Source of the DNA: Homalodisca vitripennis
Taxonomy: Eukaryota; Arthropoda; Insecta; Hemiptera; Cicadellidae
DNA length: 64,000 bases
Direction of reading: 5' to 3'
NCBI RefSeq assembly: GCF_021130785.1
Contig: NC_060211.1
Location: forward strand, 129,430,001-129,494,000
Both the position numbers and the translations under genes were made by a program. This document shows positions 35,085 through 48,111 of this stretch, one piece after another. Every line of letters begins with the position of its first letter. The stretch's first letter is position 1. The notes below the pieces were generated by a model. It was not told the DNA's origin and searched no databases. It saw nothing but the letters and a program-made list of their open reading frames with translations.

Positions 35085-35560
35085 GCTCTATTATAACCTC
35101 AATTGCCGTAGATTGCTAGATGTTGAGCATTTCGATTATAAAATTTAAGATTGAATTACGAATTATAACTACATTTATGTAAGTACTCTAAAATCATGTT
35201 TTGGAGAGAAGTACATGGCAAACGGAATGTTAAGTACAATGTATGACGGTGATTCTAAGGGTAGGGCAAAGTAAGAACTTATTGTGCACTCAGGGGGATT
35301 GGTGAAAACATAGCGGCTATTAGTGGATCAACGAGAGCATGGGGAAGAGGAGAGAACGTGATCCCAAAATATTACAAATAAGCATGTCACTTATAAAATA
35401 TTCTGTAATCTCTGCTATGTTCCTAGTTTTGGATTAAGTTATGTGAATTGCCACAGACGTTTGAATAATATTGTAATAGTAGTGTTAGAAACACACAATT
35501 ATGTCAAAAGGCGGTAATAATTTTGAATTTTATAAATCACCGATTTATTAAAATTCCATT
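35085..35560 (+). repeat. dispersed repeat D, copy 2 (partial)
   Basis: It is in the same orientation as 61,120-61,560, with strings such as GCCGTAGATTG, AGAGAAG...TACATGGCAAA, GTGCACTCAG, GGGATTGGTGAAA and GTGATCCCAAAATATTA. It is more diverged than copies 1 and 3 are from each other. Confidence 0.7.
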
Positions 35561-37011
35561 ACAGATGAATTTGAACCTATATTTGGAATTTAATAATATT
35601 TTGAAACATTTATTATTTAACATTTTACTAATTGTTTTTGAACATTTATTCCTGTTTACGTTTTTTAAAATTTAATTCTTTGTTTAATGTTTATCATTGA
35701 CGATGTATAATTTGAAGGGGTTTACTGCCGTAAACTGTAAGTTTTGTATATATAGGTATTTTTTAAACTAAAAGCTTAACGATATGGCTTGTGTCATTCG
35801 TTTCTAACAAAAACAAAATTTTATTCTACAACCATTTGGAAGTGTTTAGTTTTTCCAGACCTCGTATGATTTATATTTATATAAAGTCTAATAAAGTTTA
35901 TCATTTAACAAATGTAATTTTAATTTCATTTCTATAAACTAAAGTTAAGATTAATTACGTTTATGTCAACTTGCATGTCTCTACTCACATTGATAAACAG
36001 TTTGAAAAATAACGTTTGTGTGTAACGTGAACTGACAAAATATTTAATTAAACTGTATTGTATGTATACATTTCATCTAAGAACCCAAAATAACTTAATG
36101 ACCAAAAAATCCAATAAAGTAACTTCGTTATATGTACTTCTATGTTTCATGGTAAAATTCTATTTAATAGTGCTCATCTTGTTTATACATTAGTTTCCTC
36201 TGCAATTTCCTCTGAATTAGATAACATCACCTTAATATCGGTATAAAATTATAATTAATTAAAATTTTTATTTAATTTTGACCTTTTTAACCTAAAATAA
36301 TCAGTTCTTCTTTGGCCTAGGAGAATCTTATATACCAAGTATGAAGCCCTGAAAAAGATTTATATCAAAAAGTTATCGCACGAGCCATTAGACAAAGACA
36401 CGATTTAAAGATCCTGTCTGGTCATTAATAATGAAGATTGATCTTATTATCATATAAGATCAACTATTGTTTATTTTTCATTCTCACTGTGTCATCAGTA
36501 AAATTATTTTATTCAATTACCTAAAATATCAATAGTCCTCGTAGTTTTAACTCAGCTCAAAATCTTCAGAATCTTGTCCATATCTTAAAACTGCTAAGAT
36601 ACGATTTCCATAATTAACAAAATATGTCTGCAACCAAGGATGATTTGGATAGTTTTAATAGTTTCTAGGTGTAAAAGAGTTATTACTTAAACCAATAAAA
36701 TAAAATAAAAAATTAAATAAAAGACACGAAGATTTAAATTAATCATTAAAATTCCTCGATTCCTTGAATATTTCTTGGAAGACTTCCTGGAGTTCGTGAC
36801 AAACTCAAAATTTCACAGGAAGCTTCAGTAGTGTCAAAGGACACATGGATGAAGATAGCGCACAGTTCTGCAACTGTCCCATTTCATGTTTTACGTTTTA
36901 ATAGGAATATTTTTATTTTTTATTCCACTTGTAATATGGAAATTACTCAATATTTCGTTTCTCAATTGGTAATATTGATTAAAATTTCAGTAAACTCATC
37001 GTAATGAAATA

Positions 37012-37073
<62 letters not shown>

Positions 37074-38548
37074 CATATTGTATAAGCTTATTTTTATACT
37101 GTAAATAAACTGTTATATTTTAACTTTGAAATTTGTTTCAGTGATTAATTAATAACAATTAAAATGATTTGGATACATTAATTAGTTTACAAAAAAACTA
37201 ATTCATGTTTACTGTTGTAACAAAACTGTTTGACCCATTTTGAGAAATGTTTGAACTGACTTGCTCAATAACAAATCAAATAAAATTTTATTGTAAACAT
37301 CTGGTTTTTTCAACATATTACTCTAATTTAAAATTTATTAATAAATGAAATATTTCTACGAATAATTATTAGTAATGTTCCTTCTATTAAATATTAAAAT
37401 TTCCTATGAATTATAGTAAAACATAATGTAGTAGTTAACATTACTCATACATAAAAAGTAAGACAGTAGCAACAATAAAATTATTATAAGTGAATAAAAT
37501 ATGTATACTAAGTATATACGTACCTGCTAAGAAATATATTGACTTAAAAATGTTCTGTTCTATTATGACAATTAAAAAAAGGTAGAATCATTAACAAATA
37601 TACCCATATTTAATTTATTATTGTTTGAAATAGTTTTTCTAATATATAATGTTTATATGTGAGAGTTCCTATATGTAATTTATTATGTTCAAAGTTACTC
37701 AATGAATTGCCCGTGATGAACTAGAATAACTATTGCTGCAAACGACATGAACAAAGAATAATGTAATTTACGTTTTCATGCTGTTCAAGCAGAATAAAAA
37801 TACACCGAAACAATATCTGAAACCAAGAATTTAGTTTAAATATTATCATTTTATAACAGGATGTAGAAATGTATAAAATGTAATGTTTGCTATATTGCTA
37901 TAGCAAAATCATTATAAACGCTCCCAAAAATTATGAGCCTGAACTAATCGCCTAGAATTAGTGAGGTTAATCAGGACACTTGATTGTTTTTGTTGTCTCG
38001 GCCTCTCGGCCTGTAGCTTGTGCATATTCGTGGAAATATAATATGGAAATATCAAATAAAATCGATGCTAACATCTAGAAATCCATCTTATTTCTAGTCC
38101 ACCTGATTTGGTGAGCAATTTTGTAAATGTTCTGAGCTTAATCTCCTAAAGCTTTCGTTCTCTTCAATATGCCCAACATATCAAATACACTAGCCATTGT
38201 AGTTGAAGCTAACGAGAAACCATTTCGGACTAAGTTACAAAATCAGGCAATTGCCTGAATTACAATAATGTTTATACTAATAATAGTTTTAGACAAGACA
38301 GGTAATATTACAGAAACCAATCCTACATTTATAAACTTATTTCTTTCAAAATATCTATGAATGTAAATTAAATTGTCAATTTAATTTTACATCACATCTA
38401 CTAAATTTGCTATTCTTCTGCAAAAGTAAACATAAAGCCGCTGCAATATTCCTATCAAGGTATTAGTTTTGGTTTTGCACTAAAAAGTCGCACTTAATGT
38501 TTAATTTCTCTTATTCATGTGACGACAGATATTTAATTATACATTAAT
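35561..38548. other. AT-rich intergenic stretch with a (TA)n microsatellite
   Basis: About 3 kb with no ORF above background. A long TA run lies at about 37,009-37,069. Confidence 0.6.
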
Positions 38549-38870
38549 TTACGAGTAACCACAACTACTGATGGCGAGAGAAAAGAAGAGACCTGGATTC
38601 TGGCCTATCTGAAATTTGCAGGCGTTACTACTAGTATGTTGCCGCGCCCTGTTTCGTAATTCCATTATTGTTTCACTGTTCCATTGCTAGGATAAACAAT
38701 TCGCAGGGTTGGCTGTGGGGCGAAGCGCCTGAAATTACCGGGCGGCAACACACTAGTACACAGCTGTGCGCCGGCACGGGCCAGGTCTCTTCTTTTCTCT
38801 CGCCAACAGTATTAGTAAAAATTCATACTCAAAATGATTTACTAACATTTTGTGTTATTTACTCGTACAC
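38549..38870. mobile_element. MITE-like element with about 25-50 bp inverted ends
   Basis: TGGCGAGAGAAAAGAAGAGA(CCTGG) at 38,572-38,596 is matched perfectly by its reverse complement ending near 38,805. The flanking TACGAGTAACCACAA on the left is matched less perfectly by TTGTGTTATTTACTCGTA on the right. The GC-rich interior (GGGGCGAAGCGCCTGAAAT, TGTGCGCCGGCACGGGCC) gives a 78-codon ORF that has no support. Confidence 0.6.
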
Positions 38871-38997
38871 AAATTGCGCTTTATTTCATGTCCGCAATAG
38901 CTAGTCCAAACTGTGTCTAAAGACTATAATTGTTCCACAAGCTATGTGGAAAGATTTGTGTCGAAGGTGTGTGCTAATTGCAATAATGTTTATCTCT

Positions 38998-39112
38998 GAC
39001 GAACTAATTTTCTATTCCATTACACAAAATTGACACCACTTCACACCACCTCAGCTGATTGGAATTTCATCCTAGATTGGCAGTTTACAGTTTCCTCTAG
39101 AGTTACCGTGGT
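38998..39112. repeat. second copy of the 3.5-kb MITE interior
   Basis: TTTTCTATTCCATTACAC, then AAAATTGACACCACTTC, GATTGGAATTTCATCCTA and TTGGCAGTTTA align with 3,570-3,660 at roughly 85% by eye. The TIRs seen in the first copy are not obvious here. Confidence 0.65.
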
Positions 39113-39400
39113 TAAACTTAACCTGAACTGTAACATTTAGCTCGCATTATAGTTCTGGATCTCATGAAAAACGATTTCTTATAAATGTATTATTTATATA
39201 AAAAATAATCATATAAAAAAGAACTCACATGACTTCAAATAAAATATTTAAACAGTAAACATATAACTAACATAATTGTTATTATTTGTACACTCAGTTG
39301 TGTAACTAACTCAAAGATTGTGTACATCACTCAAATGTAATGATTATAATACGTTCTAAATATTAGACATTAACATATATATGTCTCTAGCAGCTCGTCA

Positions 39401-39650
39401 GGATAAGCACAGACAATAAGACTGTGAATACATAGGCGTATATGGAGGGTTTACAAGCAATGCCCTTGTGCGTCGCAGTTTGTGCAGTGGACCAGGGCCT
39501 TCACGGGAAGACCTGGCTCTGATGCGGTCCCACTCCAAGGAATTAGCCGAGTTAATGAGGTGCCGAGCTTGCGCCTTAATGTAGTCGCCCAGCGTCAGGA
39601 TTCCATCATAACAGTGTTCCGAACAATCTAAGGGTTTTAGATAGGATCAA
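39401..39650 (-). CDS. unidentified coding-like fragment
   Basis: A roughly 83-codon open stretch without a clear start, in a GC-rich island. It includes CSEHCYDGILTLGDYIKAQ, SLEWDRIRARSSREGPGP and LHKLRRTRALLVNPPYTPM, ending at TGA 39,400-39,398. The composition and length of GC-rich sequence look like genuine former coding DNA. I do not recognise a family. It could be an exon or a transposon relic. The GC-rich sequence continues to about 40,130 in other frames. Confidence 0.3.
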
Positions 39651-39712
39651 GGTGTAAAGGAGCAGCTTGATGATATGTGGTGAAGAGCGGTGAAGAGCAA
39701 TGAAGAAGTGGA

Positions 39713-40097
39713 TCAACAGACATAAAAGCCGTCTGGCCAGACTGGATCCTGCAGTCTGTAGCAACCTTTGTCTAGAGTCACCTGGTCAGCACCATCCCGA
39801 GTGCTTTTCGACGTAGTCTCTCGAAGCTGGATGACCAGGACTTCCCGAAGAACCGGACCATAGTCCTTCCAGGTGAAGTAGATCGTCTCACATTTTTCCG
39901 CGTTTTTCTTCATCGGCCAACAAATGAACTGTGGAGAGAATAGACCCATTTGGCGGTGCATGTAAATGCAGGATTGACGCAGCCCGATCGACGCGACGGG
40001 GACATGAATCTCCGCTGCGCAGATGGCAGCAGAGATCATTTGCGATAGAGGCTTGAAATGTTAGAAAGCATAAACGAAAGAAACCGCCCTTAAACAA
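39713..40097 (-). other. GC-rich, possibly coding-derived block
   Basis: Two overlapping minus-strand frames of 69 and 108 codons cover this island (starts at 40,097 and 40,039) and neither has a recognisable motif. Together with 39,401-39,650 it is probably one decayed gene or element interrupted by frameshifts. Confidence 0.25.
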
Positions 40098-40177
40098 ATT
40101 ACAGGGCCTTTTTGTTGAATTTAAGATATGCTTCTCAATAAATGTTTAAACTACTATGGAACTGCAGTTTTTGATCC

Positions 40178-42332
40178 ACAATTGTGTGAAAGAATTACTC
40201 TCCGAACATTCTTATCTAGGTGTTCTAAATACAAAACATGGCATTGTTTTGCATCGATTACTATGTATATTCAGTAGTGTTAGCTACCCAATTGTTACAA
40301 TAACCTATGCTATAGAGTTTATTTACAGACCCCAGATATGCAATACAATCGGGGCACTAAAACATTAAACTTGCATAATTCATCAGTAACTCGAATAAAG
40401 ACTAAAGAGAAACAAAGTTTTATCTCACTAAAAGCCATTTAAACCAAACTTAACGCAATCCAAGTTTTAGACAGACGGTCGGGTGTTTAACAACCAGTTG
40501 TTTAGTTTATTTATTACTTGGCCAACTTTCATAAATAGCATTTTTATTCAGCGATCCTTTGAACGAGAGATGAAAATGAATCATTACTTATAATCTGAAT
40601 AAATGAATCCCATTAATTGTAATGGTATTTGAGTTGGTCATAATATAACTAAACATCTATTAAGATTATTCCTTTTTCAGTTATTCCTTTATTATTCACA
40701 GTTACGAGTTTTCAAGTAGAAACGACTTCAAAGCACCTCAGGACCGGGCAGTGAAAATGCTGTTGGTTCCAATAAATATAAAGCTTCCTTCACCGCTGAC
40801 TATCAAAGATATTACTGCTTATTTATCCAGTCCTACCAGTCTTATTTTCTCGGAATTTGTTTTTGATGAAAGATTTTTGCATTTATTTGTACAAATCAGG
40901 CATACAAATGACAAATCTCATAGTATTTTGTAACATAAAAGGGAGTTACATATAATATCTGCAATAGTGTAATTAGCTGAGCGTTAGCCAACCCTATCAT
41001 TCGAGGAACTTGACGAATTTTATTTCTGTCAGTCCTTCTGTCTCTATGTCTATCCTTGCGATTCTCGAAAACGAACTTGAGCGAAATAAATCAATTTGTA
41101 ATCATATGAGATTTCAATGTGATGACGTTGATTCATAGAAAAAAAAACATAATGGAGTGAAATGGCGCAATCTGGCGTTGTAACACTCTTCCAAGGTTAC
41201 CGGAACTGTAATTATCTAAACACTTTTGTTATGAATTGAATGTGAATGTACCATGTAACAAGATATTTTGAGGAAATACCCATCTGCATACTAAAGTTTA
41301 TGTGAAAATTTATTTCTACTTAGACAAAATTAAGTTCCATGAATGTGCATTGAAGTTCCAACCATGGAATTTGGCTGAGTGTCATTCAAGCCCATCACTC
41401 AGTGGGATGACACAATTTCTCCTTTGTGTACCTTGCGGATATAACAATTTTCTTTTGTATGGTTATCTGTATGTATACCCATCCACAGGACATCGCGAGA
41501 TTAAAATAAACTATAAACTTGGAAATTTTGCATCCTGCCTCAGCGATTTTGCAGGCGGTTACGCGACAGGTGGGAGGCGTAATCCTGTGTTTTATTAGGA
41601 TAATTAGCAATTAAATATATACTGTCTCCATATTCTAACATTCCTCTAATAAATACATCTCCAGATGAGGGAGATGACATGGACTGTGTAGCTACTATAC
41701 AAGGCTGTATAATATTGGCCTCTTTAACTGTGTTCCAGCTGTAAGAATACTAATACAGAATATAATATAATAAATAATACAGAAGAATTAATTAAATGTC
41801 TTTTTTACCCAATTGTGGTAGAAAGTTTTACATTTATTTCCACTCAGCGCAAGAAGGTAAAGAAACCCCACTTATCCTAAAAAGACTTTTGCCCTGCTTG
41901 TGGAGTTACAGGATATTCAAGATGGGTACAATAATAAGATTTAAACACAAGTAGTATGGAAATAAGATAATTGGAAATGGCAAACATTCAGAAGGTTTGG
42001 TCTCGTCATTATTTAGTATAAAGAAGTGTCTAGTTGAGAGGGAGGTAACATAGATAGCCCGATATAACATAAATATAACACATAAATAAGTATATAAATA
42101 GTAACAATAGTTCAGTACATCCAGCTGATACGACACAACTCACGTGGTCTTCTACTATACCGCTTCCGTCGCAACATAGCTGTGTTTGTGTTGTAGAAGT
42201 CATCTCCCGTCGAGATTCCATGAGGAGGGATAACATCTCTATCTCAATTATGTCACCTTGGAAGAAAGGAATGCTAGCTCTACCCACCCTTTTCCAGTCA
42301 ATACGAGGCATTCTGAAAAATGTATACGTTCC
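40178..42332. repeat. palindrome arm segment B', first part
   Basis: The reverse complement of left segment B from 13,512 down to 11,137. It lacks the mariner (intact TA at 40,644-40,645). It carries an extra 1.14 kb (40,872-42,010) not found in the left arm. That extra piece contains one 98-codon plus-strand ORF (41,302-41,598) of unknown meaning. Confidence 0.85.
42030..42311 (-). CDS. mirror copy of the MPRIDW candidate exon
   Basis: Same frame as 11,158-11,460, with R to G and E to D changes, and likewise preceded by a TTTTTCAG-type tract. Function is unknown. The hydrophobic C-terminal tail is probably not real protein. Confidence 0.25.
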   Translation of the reverse strand: MPRIDWKRVGRASIPFFQGDIIEIEMLSLLMESRREMTSTTQTQLCCDGSGIVEDHVSCVVSAGCTELLLLFIYLFMCYIYVISGYLCYLPLN

Positions 42333-45300
42333 GTAATTAAATTGAATACACATAAACTAAATATATCTCTTATATTAATTAAGTTTAAACTCTTAAATAG
42401 GTTAATTAATATTAAGACCTTTCCTGATCCCATTATAGGGCTGTGGTATAACATTTAAAGGGTTCTAAGATACCATTATAGTATTACAGATAATAATATG
42501 AAATTCACATCAGATAATATTTCTTTTTCTTGCCGATTATAAATTATACTTTAGTGGAGAGTACTTTTAAAATAGTTGTTTCGAAAACTATTTTTTGAGG
42601 AAGCTATGGGTTTCGATTGGCTGGAATCATAAAAATTTAGAAATATGCAAAACATCCGTCACATGGCTTAATTAACACGCCTTCGCTCCTAAGCCTTTTA
42701 ATTTACTGAAGGAATGGTTTGCATTATTTCACTCCTCTATATTAGCCTTAGAAACGATTTATAATATTAACTTTTGAAGACAACACAGCAATATGATGCC
42801 TGCACATAGTTTCTGAATAGAATTATTTAATATTTTTTTAGTTTAGAACTTACGCATAAAGTCTCAGAACATTTAATTGCATCTTCTGAAAGTTATGAGT
42901 TGGGAATGTTAATAGCTGTAACTTTGTATTAGCGTTTCAATAATTTAACTCAATCTATAACTGAACCACTACTGCTAACGTATTTGTAAACTGTTTTCTC
43001 TGGGAGTCGGTGAAGCCGTCAAACTGCTATGCGCTGTGACAACGGAGTTGTACACACAAGAGTGACCTGTTTTCTTTGGCTTGTACAGGCTGGCGAAGAA
43101 GAGTCAACTTACATTCTGTCTCCTGATAACTTTACTACTAAGATAGTGTTCACCATTCAACATATGACACAAAATAAGTCTTAGTAATTTAATATTGTAA
43201 AGTTATAATAATGTAGATACTATTATTTAAATTTATAGAAGTTTTAAGAATACTACAGTTATTTTCAGCCCTAGCAGCATTAATAAAATACACTTAATTT
43301 TTCACGAAACATGCAACCATTGTGAATAAAAAATGTTCATAAAAACTTTTGTCAATGAATAGTTAATCTGAGTATATTACATTAAAGCATGTCTCTGCAT
43401 AGAAGCACTGTCTTCCATCGTATAACACATTTTTATCTCTTACATGTTATCATATTTTCTATTCATTGTATGACTTCAATTTACATTTGCAACCTTCCAA
43501 AAAAATAAAATTTTAAACTTCCACAGAGTAACAAACACCATTATAGAGTAAGCATTATCTTCTATTATGTAATTTGTTCTAAGTGGCTACGTCCTTTGGA
43601 ATGAATAAATACAAATATACTAAACACTTGCAATGCAAGCCATGAGCGGTGCATAAAACTCACCGCGCAAATCTATGTCTAAGAGGGTTTCACGCCTAGC
43701 TTAATAGTCGCGATTTAAACCTTTCTACTGGCCTCTAAAAGAATTCCTACAGAAAAAATTATAGGACAGAAGTGACATAATGCAGGATGACGCAACTGTT
43801 GTGAGAAAATCGAGGTCATCTAAGTTTATATCTAAATGCACCGAAACTGGAATTTAACGCAGAGGGTGCTCTAAAATAAGAGAAATCTAGAATATTTCAA
43901 CTGTATAAAGATAATACTATTGCAGTTATAAGGGTAGACCGTTATAAGAATAAAATTTAATAAAGAGGTAAACGTTGGTCCCAACAAACCACTGAGATAT
44001 CCTATTAAGAGTAACACTTCATTATTAAATAAATTACCGTAAAGATATCATTTTCAGGTCGTATATAGATGTTGATATAGACTTTAACCCAAAACCACCC
44101 TTAATGTACGGATTGCCTTTAAGTGGCGTTCCAGCGAGACATATTGACAGCTCTATTAATCACTAGATACATCTCCAAATTGTTACCCGATTGAGTGTAA
44201 CATTCACTGTGAGAGATTCAAAACATTATAATAGAACAAAATACTATACAAAAAATAAAAATGGGGTCATAACCAACAACTCACGGATGTTTGGTGTCAG
44301 TGATACAATTAGATCCATAGCAACCTTCTATAAATCCAGCAGCTACTGATAAAACAGGAATGATACTGAAAAGACATAATATCAAAATGATTTCGTAAAC
44401 ACGTTAGACATATGTTTAGCAAAACGGCAGGAACATAGCAGTTAAAAAATACGCAATATAATGTATTAACCTTTTAATAATTGTACTTGTAATAATTTCA
44501 CACAGTTGTTCAAGAATATTAAGAAAAAACTTTAAAATAACCATGAAATAAAATAACTTACATAGAGAGCATCATCAGATTACCCAAATGCTGTCAGCAT
44601 GTAATAAAGAAGTCATATTATTGAATATAGCCCCTTTTAAAATAAGGATAATATTTGTATAGACAAACCACTTAGACATACTATTAAGAATACGTGTAAG
44701 GGATAATCAAAGGCAGGATTTAAAAAGTTGGTAATACTGTTCGCTCATTGGTTAAGATTCACTCTATCACAGCACAGCTCCATATATTCTACTAAACTTT
44801 ACAAGCAGATGTGCATTATTGGTTGCATAACTGACCTTACCAGTTTTGGTATAACAATATTATTCTGAAGTTGTTTCTCTGCGACGAGGTTTACGTATCT
44901 TAGACTTGAATTTTGTTAGCAATCTTTCTATAGAACGTGAACCAGTCAAATTTTTATGATAGTATGAAAGTATTTTGGAGATTTTGAACAATGTAATTAT
45001 GTTTCTCATAATTGAGCATTTTAATTTTTAAACCTTATATTGCATAATTGTTATGATGCATATAACCAGCACATAAAAAGAATTATCTCATGATATTATA
45101 CAAAACTTTGTATGGCTTAACATTGTTTATGTGATAAATCAAGATATCCACTCTTACTTTCAGTCTTTCATATAAAATTTTAGTTTTAAATTATTTGATA
45201 TGTTTAAATACAACAAACAGGTTTTCTTTTAATGTATATATTATTCATTATTTGATCCTTTATATTTAAATAGTATCTTTTTGTCAAAAATATAGTCAGT

Positions 45301-47746
45301 ACCTTCAATTGACAATTCCAAACTTGTTCGAAACAAGTAATCAATTTGGTACCTTTGATTACATTAGTTAGTACAAGCAAGGTTCATTCATACCAACATG
45401 TATACATGAAAATGTTTAAACGTTATCAAACATTTTTAAATTACTTCTAATCTCCTAAAATATAAAAATGGTAATTTTTTATTCAAAGCAAAAATCACGT
45501 TTAACTATCACTATGAAATATTTTAACTTTTTTTATGAAATATAGGTATTTTGTAGAACTTTTAAAGTAATGGCATGATAATTGAAATATAATACCTAAT
45601 TAGTCAACAACTCGGTAAGAGTATCATGAACAGTCTACTTATAGCTAACCAAGTTTGCTGCTAACATGTGAAGCCGAGTACTTAAGTAACTCTCCCTCTC
45701 TCTCCAAGACCCCGTATTCACAAACGCAGTAACAGTAACATTATTAGCGGTCGTAAGCAGCTGATTTCGCTGTTTCGTTCTTGTGGTTAGAAGCGTCCTT
45801 TTACTCACTGAAGGGTGCGCTCTTAATTTCCTCACATGGGTTGAAAAAAATTCCTCTATTACGTAAAATTAGCTTCTTTGTCGGCAAACAACCTAACAGG
45901 TTATTCAAATTAAACTCGCTGTTATAACCGAAAATGTAGCAGTGTATAATAGACTGACAACGCTCAGAGCGGAGAACAGTTTGTCATCACATATTAAACC
46001 ATTTTTTTATAACGTCACAGTTAAGAAGAATATAGGAATAGATGTAAAACTAAAATTTAGAGAGTGGTGTCAGCGGCTTCAATTAGAGCTTGGGGTATTG
46101 ATTTTAGCTTGCTGTTATACATTTAAGATGTAACTTTCCTACGGGCTTAAGTGTGCTATATACAGGCTAGGTACTTCCTGAAAATGAATCATTACTTACA
46201 ATCTGAATAAATGAATCCCATTAATTGTAATGGTATTGGAGTTGGTCATAATATAACTAAACATCTATTAAGATTATTCCTTTTTCAGTTATTCCTTTAT
46301 TATTCACAGTTACGAGTTTTCAAATAGAAACGACTTCAAAGCACCTCAGGACCGGCAGTGAAAATGCTGTTGGTTCCAATAAATATAAAGCTTCCTTCAC
46401 CGCTGACTATCAAAGATATTACTGCTTATTTATCCAGTCCTATCAGTCTTATTTTCTCGGAATTCGTTTTGGATGAAAGATTTTGGCATTTATTTGTACA
46501 AATCAGACATACACATGAGACCCTTGGCGGGTACAACTAAAAAACAAAATAGCACAGGCCTTTGGAAACCTGCGTTTCCAGGTTGGTGTCAGAATAATCA
46601 ACTGAGAGTATTTAAGAATCCACAAAAATGAGTCAGTTCAAATCCTGTCCAAACATCTTACTAAGGTCTATTTATTCTTATTCAGTTATTCTATTCAGTT
46701 AATTAATGTTGTAAAGGGTCACTGAGAAGATTTTTCGGCACCAGTACTTATCGAGAATGACGGCTGTATACCGTATGTAATAAATTATAATATATGATAG
46801 TACAATAAAACAATCATCATGAATGTTCATATTTTTACGTTGCTGAGTTAACCGCTCACTTTCGGTATAAGTTTGGTGATTTCCGTTAGAAATATTGGTC
46901 TGTCATTACCAAATTCTGCCAGCTCTGTCCGTAAGTATTAATTTTGCGAATAACAATAGTTATTAAGCCCAGAACTGTAAGCATTAATTTTAATTTATTT
47001 TTTAGTAAATGATAAACGCAATTCAATTTATATCTTTTAAATTTTGATAGTTACAGGTAGTGAAACGTGCTTTTATCCCTTCTTATGAACAATTTTTTAT
47101 TTTAATAATTAATTTCTCGGATTAAGAAAATTAGTTTAAGAATGTTTTAGGCGACTTTGTGGTTAAAATAAAGTGGTAGAAACTCGTAGTGGTCTTCAAA
47201 TATCGTGGCATGCCTTACTTCGTGGATCCAAGATTTGTGGTTGTCCAGTGAAAAATGAAGAAATTTATGTGGAAATAAGTTTGGCAAGTGCATTGCCAGA
47301 AGGGAACTATTCAGAACTAGAACTATATTTTCTAAAGGCGATGTCAAAAAGCCACGATTTGTTCAAAGAGTGGCATCGATTTTTTTCACAGGCAAAATGG
47401 TAATATCTTGGTACATAGTGTAATAATATACCAGTACTATTAGCGATGAAAGGCTAAGACTTTTATTAACTAGTATATACATTCCTGTTCTATGGTAAAA
47501 GTGCAAAATTGATTTGTATTGATGCACTTTTTCGTACATTCAACATTAAGTTACAAGTATAATTGTAGTGGCATTTAAAGTATATTATTCTTATTATTTA
47601 GTACTGTTCTAACACATTAAATTCTATAAACGTAAATTATTGTTTGTATATTTTACTACTATAACAATTCTCTTATTTACTAACGTTTAAATAGCATATT
47701 GCTTCTTCACACTATATGTTACTGTCTAGCTCTAAACTTTTACTAT
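42333..47746. other. 5.4-kb interruption of segment B'
   Basis: The left arm reads straight across this point (11,135), so these 5,414 bp were added to the right arm, or excised cleanly from the left with loss or gain of about two bases. No terminal repeats, target duplication or transposase are visible at its ends. It is AT-rich, with a short duplicate of B' inside (46,179-46,518). An ORF at 47,173-47,403 (76 codons) has no recognisable domain. Confidence 0.6.
46179..46518. repeat. third copy of part of segment B
   Basis: 340 bp nearly identical to 40,571-40,913 in direct orientation and to the left-arm sequence flanking the mariner. The mariner target TA (46,252-46,253) is empty. Its presence inside the interruption shows that part of B was duplicated again. 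Confidence 0.9.
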
Positions 47747-47919
47747 CATAGTATAGACTAATTTTAAACACTGCATTGTAATTATAAAAGTCTTCCAAGC
47801 ATAATGCGATCTTTGATCTTGCCCATTAAATAAGAAAGTTGTACCTTATTTAAGGTACAACTTTCTTTAATAATTAAATCGTATTAAACATCTTATTTCA
47901 CTGTTTCCTCATCGCCAGG
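47747..47919. repeat. palindrome arm segment B', second part
   Basis: Resumes the match to left 11,134-10,986, starting CATAGTATAGAC and ending ATCGCCAGG. It contains a perfect 17-bp inverted repeat with a 2-base loop (47,832-47,867) that the left arm lacks. Confidence 0.85.
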
Positions 47920-47945
47920 GAATAGCAAAATATTTATGCATACAA

Positions 47946-48111
47946 TTATAAACGATTGTGGGATTGACAATCGTTGCAATTTAATTTGTATACTCCACTA
48001 TTGTTGAGTTCTGAATTTTGATTTGTCGAATTGCTTTTCTTTTTTATTAAAAGTCCGAGGTTTCGAGGTTTTGAAAGCCAATTGATATACTTGTTTATAA
48101 AATAATTTGTT
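47946..48111 (-). pseudogene. Penelope linker and start of the GIY-YIG endonuclease
   Basis: NSGVYKLNCNDCQS is the beginning of the GIY-YIG domain typical of canonical Penelope elements (GVYKLNC, then a CxxC). The next expected motif (YIGQTGR) is absent here, because homology stops at 47,946. The preceding Asn/Lys-rich linker is present in shifted frames. The LINE insertion separates it from the RT part. Confidence 0.65.

Noticed and set aside
22629..40177. A Maverick/Polinton filling the 17.5-kb interruption
   Set aside because: The size fits, but no polymerase B, integrase, packaging ATPase or capsid-like frames and no long terminal inverted repeats are visible. The contents are ordinary retroelements and AT-rich DNA.
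46560..46640. tRNA-like AGTTCAAATCCTGTCC
   Set aside because: It resembles a T-loop, but no matching acceptor stem, D-arm or A-box could be placed upstream.
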